From the NCBI RefSeq assembly GCF_026341125.1, contig NZ_JAPEOR010000002.1, positions 186,001 to 250,000 of the forward strand: a stretch of 64,000 nt of DNA, read 5' to 3'. This DNA comes from Streptomyces sp. NBC_01142. GTDB taxonomy: Bacteria > Actinomycetota > Actinomycetes > Streptomycetales > Streptomycetaceae. Position 1 is the stretch's first letter. Each line of letters begins with the position of its first letter. A program made the position numbers and the translations under genes. Below, one piece after another: positions 16,693 through 24,544 of this stretch. Below the pieces are notes generated by a model. The model saw only the letters and a list, made by a program, of their open reading frames with translations, ran no database searches and had not been told where the DNA came from.

Positions 16693-19356
16693 ATGAACAA
16701 CGTTCCGCCACCCGCCGAGGAACTGGCACTCCTCGACCGCGAGCTGAGTCAGCTCGAGGCGCGCAGGTCACAGCTGCTGGCCCGCAGGGCGTGGCTGCTC
16801 AACGCGATGCAGACACGCGTCACCGCAGCCACCGCGTCGCCGGTACCGGTCGCACGGCCCTTCGTCGCGCCACCGCCCGAGACGTCCCCGCCTAATGTGC
16901 AGAACGTGCTGCTCACCCTCGGCGGCATCCTGCTGACCATCGCCGCGATCGCCTTCACCCTGGTCAGCTGGGGCCACTTGGGCATCGGCGGCCGCTCCGC
17001 CGTGCTCGGCGCGGTGACCGTGGCGACGCTTGCGGCGCCGGTCGCACTGCTGCGCCGGGGGCTCGTCTCGACGGCGGAGTCGCTGGCCGGGCTGGGCCTG
17101 GTGCTGATGGTGCTGGACGCGTACGCGCTGCACCGCGTGGCGCTGCCCGGGACGGACGGGCTCGGGTACGCGGCGTTCGCCTCGGCCGGACTCGCCGCGC
17201 TCTGGTCGGTGTACGGCGTGACGCTCGGCCGGCTGCGGATCCCGCTGCCGGCGGCGCTCCTGACCGCGCAACTCCCCCTCCCGCTCTGGGCGCTGACCGC
17301 CGGGGCGGGCGCGCCGCCGATGGAGTGGGCTCTGCTGGCGACCGCCGCGCTCGATGTCGCGGTCGCGCTGTGGACAAAGCCGGCGGCCGTGCGGGCCATC
17401 GCCGGCTTCGGTGCTGCGGCGACGGGTGGCTGGGCGCTGCTGATCGGTGGTTGGCAGTCGGTATCGGCGGAAGCTCCCCTCGACGCGGCCGCGCCCGCCG
17501 TGCTGCTGCTCTGTGCGGCCGCGGTGGCCCTGTTCGCGGCCTGGCGCGCACCTTCGGCGGCTGTCGCCGCCTCGGCCGTGGCCGGTCTTACGGTGATCGC
17601 GGCCGTGGGCGGCGTCGTCCGCGCCGCGGTGCCGGAGGGCTGGTCCGTTCTGGGCTATCTGCTGTGCGCGGTCGCTCTGTTGGGGGCCGTACGGGCGGGC
17701 ATACCGCGCCGTGTGATGCACGGCCTCACCGGCGCGGCGGCCGCGGTCCACGCCATGGCGGCGGTCTCGGCCCTGCCTCTGGTCGCCCTGACCCTGCTGG
17801 GCCCGGTGACCCGGCTGGACACGATCTGGTCGGACGCCCCGTCCGGCGCCCGCGAGGCGCTCGCACTCGACCTGCCCGCGTCGGGCCTGACCTCCGCGCC
17901 GCTGGTTCTGCTGATCGTGGCGGCGGTCCTGACTGCGGCATCCCGCCGCGAGCCGGCAACGGCAGCGGGGAACGCCCGGCCGGCCGGGGCACCCGGCAAC
18001 GGCCGCCCGACCCCCGCCCCGGGCAGCACCACGCACGCCGCCGGCACGGCAGCGCGCCCTTCCGGCCACGCGGAGGGAAGCAGCGTCGGCCCGACGGGCG
18101 ACCCGAGCACCAGCACGGACACAACCGGCCGCCCCGACGCGCCCGGCGTCGAGGTCACAGGCGCCCCGGGAGCCACCGCGCACCTGACCGGCCCGGGCAC
18201 CGGCGCAGTCCCGGCTGCTGATCGGCGGGGCGCGATCGCCGGCGCGGGCATCGCTCTCGCCTGGGCGGGCCTGTGGGTTCTGCCGCCCGCGCTGGATCTG
18301 GCCTACCCGGCCACCGTGATGCTCCAGCTGCTCCTGGCTGCGGCCGCCCTGGTACTCGCCGTACGACCCGGCCGGATCGCCCGGGTCGCCCCGGCAGGCG
18401 CGGACCTCGCCCTGGCCTGTGGCCTCGCCGGCGCCGTCAGCGTCGGCCTGCTGGCCCTGGCCACGCGCCCCGCCACCTTCGCGGTGCTCAGTGCTCTGGT
18501 CACCGCGCTCGTGGCCGCCGCGCTCGCCGCCCGGGCCTCCTCCGTGCAGGCCGTCCTCGCCTGCAGCGCCACCGTCTTCGCGACCGGTCTCGTCGGCGCG
18601 ATCGCCGCGGCCGTCGGGCTCCCGCCCCACCGGGCCGCATTGATGATCCTCGCCGTTCCCGCCGCCGCGGCCCTCCTCGGCGCGCGGCTGGGCCGGCACC
18701 CCGTCGCCCTCCCCCTGGAGCTCACCGGGGCCGCGGCGGGACTCCTCGCCGTCGGCCTCGCCGTACCGGACATGCCGGCCCTGGCCGTGGTGCTCGCGCT
18801 CTGCGGCGTGATCGCCGCGGGCACCGCCGTACGGGGCGAGCGCCGCCCCGCCGCCGGGTATCTCGCCGCCGTGCTGTTCGTCCTCGCCACCTGGGTGCGG
18901 CTGGTCGCCTGGGACGTCGCGTCACCGGAGGCGTACACCCTGCCGGTGACCGTCCCGGCGCTCGTCGTCGGCGTGCTGCGCCGGCGCCACGACCCGCAGA
19001 CGTCCTCCTGGACGGCGTACGGCCCCGGCCTCGCCGCGACCCTGCTGCCGAGCCTCATCGCCGCCTGGGGCGACGAGCACTGGCTGCGTCCGCTGCTCCT
19101 CGGCCTCGCGGCCCTGACGCTCACACTCGCCGGCGCCCGGCTGCGTCTGCAGGCGCTGCTGGTGGTCGGCGGCACGGTGCTGGCACTGGATGCACTGCAC
19201 GAGCTCGCGCCGTACGTCGTCCAGGTCGTCGGGGCGCTGCCCCGCTGGCTGCCGCCCGCGCTGGCCGGCCTGCTGCTCCTCGCCGTGGGCGCGACCTACG
19301 AGCAGCGGCTGCGCGATGCCCGGAGGCTGCGGGACACCCTGGGCCGGATGCACTGA
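16693..19356 (+). CDS. Large multi-span membrane protein
   Basis: An 887-residue protein. Residues 1-40 form a charged helix or coiled coil (EELALLDRELSQLEARRSQ), followed by a first block of hydrophobic segments from about residue 75 (VLLTLGGILLTIAAIAFTL). A low-complexity, Pro/Gly/Thr-rich loop covers about residues 430-510, and a second hydrophobic block reaches the C-terminus. I count around 20 potential spans. Streptomyces relatives are annotated as SCO7613-like membrane proteins, from memory. Function unknown. The ATG at 16693 gives the plausible N-terminus MNNVPPPAEE. It is flanked by two identical tRNA-Val genes on the other strand. Confidence 0.8.
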   Translation: MNNVPPPAEELALLDRELSQLEARRSQLLARRAWLLNAMQTRVTAATASPVPVARPFVAPPPETSPPNVQNVLLTLGGILLTIAAIAFTLVSWGHLGIGGRSAVLGAVTVATLAAPVALLRRGLVSTAESLAGLGLVLMVLDAYALHRVALPGTDGLGYAAFASAGLAALWSVYGVTLGRLRIPLPAALLTAQLPLPLWALTAGAGAPPMEWALLATAALDVAVALWTKPAAVRAIAGFGAAATGGWALLIGGWQSVSAEAPLDAAAPAVLLLCAAAVALFAAWRAPSAAVAASAVAGLTVIAAVGGVVRAAVPEGWSVLGYLLCAVALLGAVRAGIPRRVMHGLTGAAAAVHAMAAVSALPLVALTLLGPVTRLDTIWSDAPSGAREALALDLPASGLTSAPLVLLIVAAVLTAASRREPATAAGNARPAGAPGNGRPTPAPGSTTHAAGTAARPSGHAEGSSVGPTGDPSTSTDTTGRPDAPGVEVTGAPGATAHLTGPGTGAVPAADRRGAIAGAGIALAWAGLWVLPPALDLAYPATVMLQLLLAAAALVLAVRPGRIARVAPAGADLALACGLAGAVSVGLLALATRPATFAVLSALVTALVAAALAARASSVQAVLACSATVFATGLVGAIAAAVGLPPHRAALMILAVPAAAALLGARLGRHPVALPLELTGAAAGLLAVGLAVPDMPALAVVLALCGVIAAGTAVRGERRPAAGYLAAVLFVLATWVRLVAWDVASPEAYTLPVTVPALVVGVLRRRHDPQTSSWTAYGPGLAATLLPSLIAAWGDEHWLRPLLLGLAALTLTLAGARLRLQALLVVGGTVLALDALHELAPYVVQVVGALPRWLPPALAGLLLLAVGATYEQRLRDARRLRDTLGRMH

Positions 19357-19378
19357 GCGTCAGGGCCGGGAAACGCCG

Positions 19379-19409
19379 AAGGCCCGGAGACTTCGAGTCT
19401 CCGGGCCTT
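19379..19409. terminator. 14-bp hairpin between membrane-protein gene and tRNA-Val
   Basis: Arms 19379-19392 and 19396-19409 are exact reverse complements around TCG. It lies 22 bases past the stop of the plus-strand gene and 9 bases past the 3' end of the minus-strand tRNA, so it is probably bidirectional. Confidence 0.85.
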
Positions 19410-19418
19410 CGGTCCGGG

Positions 19419-19490
19419 TGGGCGATACTGGGTTCGAACCAGTGACCTCTTCGGTGTGAACGAAGCGCTCTCCCACTGAGCTAATCGCCC
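19419..19490 (-). tRNA. tRNA-Val (CAC), second identical copy
   Basis: Identical over all 72 bases to the tRNA at 16322-16393, including anticodon loop TTCACAC and the same 5' flank CCCGGGCG context. It has its own downstream hairpin. The two copies flank the 887-residue membrane-protein gene. Confidence 0.97.
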
Positions 19491-19570
19491 GGGCGCATCG
19501 CAAACATTACCCCATGGTGGGGGTCCCCCCGGCCGGAGGCTGGGGGGAGGTCCCCCGGACGATTTTCAGG

Positions 19571-20050
19571 TCACTCCTTGATCTTCCAGGGCATCACGAT
19601 CCCGAACTTCCAGACGTAGATTCCGACCAGCACCGCAATGATCACGAGACCAATCGTGGTGAGGATGATGTTCCGTCTGCGCACCCGGGGATCGAGGGCT
19701 CGCTGAGCCGCCTCGGTCACTTTGCGCTTGGTCCAGCGCAGCACCAGCTGGGCCCAGACGAACTCGGTCGCCCAGATCGCCATACCGCCGAAGATCACCA
19801 GCCAGCCGGGTCCCGGCAGCGGCAGCATCACGATGCCGGCGCCGACGACCGCGAGGCCGACGACGAACACGCCGACCTGCCAGCTCAGGTGCAGCGTCCT
19901 GGACCGCTTGATGAAGTGGGGCGCCTTGGAGCCGAGCTCGGGATCCTCCGCCGCCACCACGTCCACCACGTCTCCCGTCACGTCCCCCGTCGCAGGCTTC
20001 GGATCCGTCGCTCCGACGGCCTTTGCCTGCTCGTCACTCTCCGCATTCAT
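19571..20050 (-). CDS. TIGR02611/PGPGW family membrane protein
   Basis: A 159-residue protein with a hydrophilic N-terminal ~50 residues and two hydrophobic regions. The first contains the family signature MLPLPGPGWLVIFGG, and the second spans IILTTIGLVIIAVLVGIYVW near the C-terminus. The PGPGW motif identifies the actinobacterial TIGR02611 family. Its function is unknown. The ATG at 20050 is chosen because the frame further upstream is poor coding sequence. It is divergent from ssgB across 190 bases. Confidence 0.85.
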   Translation of the reverse strand: MNAESDEQAKAVGATDPKPATGDVTGDVVDVVAAEDPELGSKAPHFIKRSRTLHLSWQVGVFVVGLAVVGAGIVMLPLPGPGWLVIFGGMAIWATEFVWAQLVLRWTKRKVTEAAQRALDPRVRRRNIILTTIGLVIIAVLVGIYVWKFGIVMPWKIKE

Positions 20051-20240
20051 GGAGCCAAACCTACCGGATTGAACCCCGTCACCAGAATGGCCGTATAACA
20101 CATAGTGACGCACCGCCGTACGAGCGACATGAAGGATCACAAAACGGTCAGAGGGGTTTACAACGGCACCGTAGGTGGCATGTCGATTTCGCCGACGTGC
20201 GAATCCCCGAGCGCACACTGAGCGAAAGGCCCTGGCGCTT

Positions 20241-20654
20241 ATGAACACCACGGTCAGCTGCGAGCTGCACCTGCGCCTCGTTGTATCGAGCGAGTCTTCA
20301 CTGCCTGTACCCGCGGGCCTGCGGTATGACACGGCCGATCCCTACGCCGTGCACGCCACCTTCCACACCGGAGCCGAAGAGACGGTCGAGTGGGTATTCG
20401 CCCGCGATCTTCTCGCCGAAGGGCTGCACCGGCCCACCGGCACGGGTGACGTCAGAGTCTGGCCGTCCCGTAGTCATGGCCAGGGCGTCGTCTGCATCGC
20501 GTTGAGCTCCCCGGAGGGCGAAGCATTGCTCGAGGCCCCGGCGCGGGCCCTGGAGTCGTTCCTGAAGCGGACCGACGCCGCGGTGCCACCGGGTACCGAG
20601 CATCGTCACTTCGATCTCGACACGGAGCTCTCGCACATCCTGGCCGAAAGCTGA
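20241..20654 (+). CDS. ssgB: Sporulation-specific cell division protein SsgB
   Basis: A 137-residue SsgA-like protein beginning MNTTVSCELHLRLVVSSESS. The sequence agrees with SsgB of other streptomycetes as I remember it, a protein that is almost invariant across the genus. SsgB is recruited by SsgA and in turn brings FtsZ to future septation sites in aerial hyphae. The ATG at 20241 gives the known N-terminus, with GAAAGG 10-11 bases upstream. A strong hairpin follows the stop, so it is probably monocistronic. It is the best marker that the host is a sporulating streptomycete. Confidence 0.96.
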   Translation: MNTTVSCELHLRLVVSSESSLPVPAGLRYDTADPYAVHATFHTGAEETVEWVFARDLLAEGLHRPTGTGDVRVWPSRSHGQGVVCIALSSPEGEALLEAPARALESFLKRTDAAVPPGTEHRHFDLDTELSHILAES

Positions 20655-20672
20655 GCCAGGCCGAGAGCTGCA

Positions 20673-20703
20673 CGGCGCCGTCCTACTCGGGGAGACGGCG
20701 CCG
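20673..20703 (+). terminator. ssgB terminator hairpin
   Basis: Arms 20673-20682 (CGGCGCCGTC) and 20694-20703 pair perfectly around an 11-nt loop, 19 bases after the ssgB stop. Confidence 0.75.
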
Positions 20704-20845
20704 CGCGGACAGCCACATATGGCAGACACCGGCGCCGGCACCGCGGAATCCACCGCGGTGACGGCGCCGCTGCGCTCCGGGCACGAACCGCTAGAGTCAG
20801 CGCAATTCGGCGGGCACCGGCCCGCAGCAGGCCAGGGAGCGAATC

Positions 20846-21403
20846 GTGCTGATCCCTCACGACACCCGCATCGCCCTCGACACCGTCGTCGATCTGGTGA
20901 ACACCGCACCGGACAGCGAGCAGGACGACGGGCTCGCGGACGTCGCGGCGCTGTACATCTTCGTGCAGAACCACAATGTCAGCGGCGTGGGCGAGCTCGG
21001 CCAGCGGGACCTCAAGGCGGTACAGGGCGTACGGGCACAGTTCGCGGACATCTTCGCGGCGCCCGACAGCCGTACCGCGGCCGAGCTGGTCAATGAGCTG
21101 GTGGCGGCCGCGGGGACCACACCGCAGCTCACCGACCACGACGGCTACGACTGGCATGTGCACTACTTCGCGCCGGGCGCCTCGGTCGCCGACCATCTCG
21201 CCGCCGACTGCGGGATGGCGCTGGCCTTCATCGTCGTCGCCGGCGAGCAGGAGCGGCTGCGGCGCTGCGAGGCGCCGGACTGCGGGCGCGCCTTCGTCGA
21301 CCTTTCGCGCAATCGCTCCCGCCGCTACTGCGACAGCCGCACCTGCGGCAACCGCCTGCATGTCGCCGCGTACCGCGCGCGCCGCAAGGAAGCGGCCGGC
21401 TGA
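20846..21403 (+). CDS. CGNR zinc-finger transcription factor family protein
   Basis: A 185-residue protein with the ABATE-type N-terminal domain (ALDTVVDLVNTAP) and a C-terminal CGNR zinc finger: RRCEAPDCGRAFVD, then RRYCDSRTCGNRLHVAAYR. The Cys pairs and the literal CGNR are intact. Such proteins are thought to be stress-response transcription regulators; no target can be named. The start is GTG with AGGGAG nearby. A weaker relative in this window (50370-50924) lacks the CGNR letters. Confidence 0.88.
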   Translation: MLIPHDTRIALDTVVDLVNTAPDSEQDDGLADVAALYIFVQNHNVSGVGELGQRDLKAVQGVRAQFADIFAAPDSRTAAELVNELVAAAGTTPQLTDHDGYDWHVHYFAPGASVADHLAADCGMALAFIVVAGEQERLRRCEAPDCGRAFVDLSRNRSRRYCDSRTCGNRLHVAAYRARRKEAAG

Positions 21404-21421
21404 TCATCACGGGCTGACTCC

Positions 21422-21574
21422 TCACAGCACGAAGAGGTCGTGTACCGCGGCCATGAGCAGCAGGAAGCCGATCACCGCGAGGAAGATCATCAGGGGCGGC
21501 TGGGAGAGCGCGAAGAGGCAGCCACGCGGCTCTTCGGTCGGTGCGGGGGCCTGGCCCCGGGAGGTATCGAGCAT
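21422..21574 (-). CDS. Small single-span membrane protein (50 residues)
   Basis: A 50-codon frame that starts MLDTSRGQAPAPTEEPRG, continues CLFALSQPPLMIFLAVIGF and ends LLLMAAVHDLFVL, i.e. a short Pro-rich head and one C-terminal hydrophobic span. Codon choice follows Streptomyces habits. It converges on the CGNR gene, with 18 bases between the stops. The start has no strong ribosome site. I recognise no family; small proteins of this shape are common in streptomycetes. Confidence 0.55.
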   Translation of the reverse strand: MLDTSRGQAPAPTEEPRGCLFALSQPPLMIFLAVIGFLLLMAAVHDLFVL

Positions 21575-21677
21575 CTCGGGGTGATGATGTCGCAGCGCGG
21601 AGCCTCGTGATCGACCAACACGCCCCGCGGGTGCGGCAGTTCCTCAGATCTCGCGCTTCCGGCCGCGGCCGGATACG

Positions 21678-22130
21678 TCAGATGCCGTGCTTCTTGAGAA
21701 TCGCCTCGATGTCGCTGAAGTCCTCGCCGGAACCGGTGGCCCCGGGCTTCGCCGCGGGCTGGGCGGCGGAACGCCCGGCCGCCTGCCCGAGGGAAGGCGC
21801 GGACGCCGCCGGGGTGACGGCCTCGCGCTGCGCCGCCTTCGCGGCCGCCTTGCGCTCCTTGCGGGTGCCCACCCCGCTGCGCCGCTCGACGGCCCTGGTC
21901 GTCATGAACAGCAGCCAGGCGCCGCCGAGCAGGCCGAAGCCGAGCCAGGCGGTGGGGCTGAAGGCTGTGTCCACGGCCCATTCGACGGCGCCGGTGAGCA
22001 CCAGGCCGAGGGGGACCAGGGAGTAGGCGGCGATCCGGGCCGCGGCGAGGAAACGCTTGCGGTACGCCGTGATCGCGGCGATGCCCAGGCCCGCCGCGGA
22101 CGCCGCGGAGCAAATGGTCTCGGCAATCAT
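21678..22130 (-). CDS. Hypothetical membrane protein
   Basis: A 150-residue protein with hydrophobic segments at residues ~5-20 (CSAASAAGLGIAAITAY), ~32-52 (AAYSLVPLGLVLTGAVEW) and ~58-76 (AWLGFGLLGGAWLLFM). A basic/Ala-rich tail (RKERKAAAKAAQREA) follows, ending in the short helix FSDIEAILKKHGI. The ATG at 22130 has GGAGG 5-6 bases upstream, which settles the start even though the frame is open much further. Function not recognised. Divergent from the DsbA-like gene. Confidence 0.75.
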   Translation of the reverse strand: MIAETICSAASAAGLGIAAITAYRKRFLAAARIAAYSLVPLGLVLTGAVEWAVDTAFSPTAWLGFGLLGGAWLLFMTTRAVERRSGVGTRKERKAAAKAAQREAVTPAASAPSLGQAAGRSAAQPAAKPGATGSGEDFSDIEAILKKHGI

Positions 22131-22310
22131 CCGGTCCTCCAGGCACATTCGGCGGGCATGGGCGGGTACGACCTCTCCATCGTGCACCGTGGGACCGCGT
22201 CGCGGCCACGGCGCCGCACGACCTCCGGGAGATCTCCGGGAGATCTCCGGGGCCGGCTCCTCCCCAGGTCCCGGTTGGGGTCCGCGGATCAGGGCTGGGA
22301 GACTGATCCC

Positions 22311-22835
22311 ATGAGCGACTCCACCACCGCCCGCCCTGTCGTCCTCGATGTCTGGTGCGAGCTCCAGTGCACCGACTGCCGCAGCGCCCTGGAGGACCTG
22401 CGGGCCCTGCGAGAGCGCTACGGCGACCGGCTGGAGCTGCGGCTGCGGCACTTCCCCCTCGACAAGCACAAGCATGCCTTCGCCGCCGCCCAGGCCGCGG
22501 AGGAGGCGGCCGAGCAGGGCCGGGGCTGGCCGTTCGTGGAGGCCGTGCTCGCGCGCACCGAGGACCTCGCGGCGAAGGGCGAGCCGCTGCTGCTCGAGGT
22601 CGCGCGCGAACTGGGCCTGGACGCAGAAGAGTTGGACACCGCGCTGATCGACGGGCGGCACATCCTGATCGTCGACGCCGACCAGGCCGAGGGCAAGGCG
22701 ATCGGCGTCACGGGCACCCCGACGTATGTCATCGACGGCGAGCGCCTCGACGGCGGCAAGAGCCAGCAGGGGCTGCGGGCGCGCATCGAGGAGATCGCCG
22801 ACCGGCTGCTCGCCGAGGCCGGGGCCGGCTCCTAG
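22311..22835 (+). CDS. DsbA-family thioredoxin-fold protein
   Basis: A 174-residue protein with a DsbA/FrnE-type layout. After the first strand (VVLDVWCELQCTDC) comes a redox motif with Cys at C-x3-C-x2-C, then a helical insertion with KHKHAFAAAQAAEEAAEQG, and the cis-Pro loop GVTGTPTYVIDGERL. No signal peptide, so it is probably cytosolic. The three-Cys arrangement is unlike the plain CxxC of DsbA. GGGAG lies 9 bases before the ATG. Its stop codon shares CTAG with the stop of the converging GNAT gene. Confidence 0.83.
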   Translation: MSDSTTARPVVLDVWCELQCTDCRSALEDLRALRERYGDRLELRLRHFPLDKHKHAFAAAQAAEEAAEQGRGWPFVEAVLARTEDLAAKGEPLLLEVARELGLDAEELDTALIDGRHILIVDADQAEGKAIGVTGTPTYVIDGERLDGGKSQQGLRARIEEIADRLLAEAGAGS

Positions 22836-23671
22836 AGCAGCTGCTTGACGAGATTCACGGAGGTCGCCTCGTAGCCGAGTGACTCGTACAGCCTGATCGC
22901 CGGTGTGTTGCCCGTGAAGACCTGGAGCGCGAGCCGGCGCGTCCCGGCGTCCAGCGAGACGCGCTCGGCCAGCAGCATCAGGGAACGCCCGTGGCCCTGG
23001 CCCCGATGCCCCTCGACGACCTTGACGTCGTACACGTACGACGCCCGCTCCGCGAAGCGCGCCTCGCGCGGCCCGACGAAGAGGTGGCCCACCGGCGCGC
23101 CCTCGTGGACCAGGACACTCAGCGAGAACCCGGGGGTGGCGAGTCCCTCGGGCAGGGTCTCGCGGTGCTCGGCCTCTGACTTGGCGCGGGCCTCCGCGGG
23201 CAAAAGCCCCCGGTCGATCCAGCCCTGTGCGTAGCCTTCGACGGCCGCGGCCCGCCACGACACGAACTCCGCCTCGCTCATCGGGCGCCCCTCGACATGC
23301 GCGGGGAGAGCGGGCGGCTCCTCGGGAAGCTCCTTGCTCATGCTGCGGCTGCGTTCGGTGTAGCCGAGCGCGGTCGTCAGCCGCAGGGCGGCGGTGGCGC
23401 CGGGCGGAACGGATGTCAGCACCTGGGTGCATCTCCAGCCGCGCAGCACTTCCTCGGCGGCCAGAGCGGCGACGGTCCCCCGTCCGCGCCGCCGGTCCGC
23501 CTCGTCGATCCGCAACGAGCGGATGGCGCCCGCCGTGGGGCTGAAAGCCGGGAAGGTGGCGATCTCGATCGAACCCACGGGACGGCTGTTCACGCAGACC
23601 TCGTAGGTGCGAGCCTGCGCACCGTCCGCCTCGTGCTGAATCGGCCCGGTCGGCCGCAGGGTGGTGGTCAT
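22832..23671 (-). CDS. Tandem GNAT acetyltransferase
   Basis: A 279-residue protein with two acetyltransferase-like halves. The N-terminal half holds GAIRSLRIDEADRRRGRGT and LTTALGYTERSR (residues ~50-115). The C-terminal half holds the acetyl-CoA loop VVEGHRGQGHGRSLM and the motif ALQVFTGNTPAIRLYESLGY. The N-terminal half is probably degenerate, as is usual in double-GNAT proteins. The substrate is unknown. The start is set at ATG 23671 (MTTTLRPTG). It converges on the DsbA-like gene, the two stop codons overlapping in CTAG. Confidence 0.83.
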   Translation of the reverse strand: MTTTLRPTGPIQHEADGAQARTYEVCVNSRPVGSIEIATFPAFSPTAGAIRSLRIDEADRRRGRGTVAALAAEEVLRGWRCTQVLTSVPPGATAALRLTTALGYTERSRSMSKELPEEPPALPAHVEGRPMSEAEFVSWRAAAVEGYAQGWIDRGLLPAEARAKSEAEHRETLPEGLATPGFSLSVLVHEGAPVGHLFVGPREARFAERASYVYDVKVVEGHRGQGHGRSLMLLAERVSLDAGTRRLALQVFTGNTPAIRLYESLGYEATSVNLVKQLL

Positions 23672-23713
23672 CAGATGTGTTGTACCTGGCCCGCGACCGC
23701 CCGTCACCAGGTT

Positions 23714-24544
23714 TTACGCACTCTTCGGATCCGGGTCGGCGGCAGCGCGGTCCTCGAAGATCCGCATGGCCTTGGCGGTCACCGGACCGGGCGCGCCCGC
23801 GAGCTCCCGCCCGTCGATCCACCGCACCGCCTGGACGTCGCGGAGCGTGGAGGTCAGGAAAATCTCCTCGGCCCGGTCCAGGACGTCGAGCGGCAGGTCG
23901 GTCTCCTTGGCACCCGCCCACTCCACGGTCAGCGCGCGGGTGATGCCCGCGAGGCAGCCGGAGGAGACGGGCGGGGTGTGCAGCTCGCCGTCGAGTACGA
24001 CGAAGACATTGGAGCCGGTGCCCTCGCAGAGCCGGCCGACGGTGTTGGCGAACAGCGCCTCGGATGCGCCGTGCTCGCGCGCCCTGGCGAGCGCGACGAC
24101 ATTCTCCGCGTACGAGGTCGTCTTCAGGCCGGTCACGGCGCCACGCTCGTTGCGCGTCCAGGGGACGGTGACCACGGCGGTGGTGTCGGGGCGCCTGGTG
24201 CTTTCGCCGAGCGCGACGACCAGGGTGGGGCCGTCGGTGCCGCGGTCGGAGCCGAGGGGCGAGAGCCCGCCGGTGTACGTGATGCGCAGCCGCCCGAGCT
24301 CCATGGGGTTGGCGTCCAGTACGGCGGAGCAGGCGCGGCGCACCTCGTCGTGGTCCGGCTCCGGCAGCCCGAGGCCGCGGGCCGACCGGGTCAGCCGGTC
24401 GAGATGCCGTGTGAGGGCGAAGGGCCGCCCGTGGACCGACTTGACGGTCTCGAAAATGCCGTCGCCCACGGTCAGGCCGTGGTCGAACACGGACACCGTC
24501 GCGTCGTCGGGATCCCTGAGTCCGCCGTTGACCCAAAGCTTCAT
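23714..24544 (-). CDS. pabC: Aminodeoxychorismate lyase-like class IV aminotransferase
   Basis: A 276-residue PLP enzyme of fold type IV. The catalytic Lys lies in GAVTGLKTTSYAENV, with the family segments DHGLTVGDGIFETV near the start and ALFANTVGRLCEGTGSNVF in the middle. Next to a PabB-like gene it should convert 4-amino-4-deoxychorismate to p-aminobenzoate plus pyruvate for folate. A D-amino acid or branched-chain aminotransferase is the alternative. The ATG at 24544 overlaps the pabB stop by four bases (ATGA) and has AAGGA 8 bases upstream. Confidence 0.82.
   Translation of the reverse strand: MKLWVNGGLRDPDDATVSVFDHGLTVGDGIFETVKSVHGRPFALTRHLDRLTRSARGLGLPEPDHDEVRRACSAVLDANPMELGRLRITYTGGLSPLGSDRGTDGPTLVVALGESTRRPDTTAVVTVPWTRNERGAVTGLKTTSYAENVVALARAREHGASEALFANTVGRLCEGTGSNVFVVLDGELHTPPVSSGCLAGITRALTVEWAGAKETDLPLDVLDRAEEIFLTSTLRDVQAVRWIDGRELAGAPGPVTAKAMRIFEDRAAADPDPKSA

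Noticed and set aside
22131..24536. Upstream extension of the 150-residue membrane protein frame (total ~950 codons)
   Set aside because: The frame crosses the GNAT and pabC-like genes in a shadow frame. A GGAGG site 5-6 bases before ATG 22130 marks the real start.
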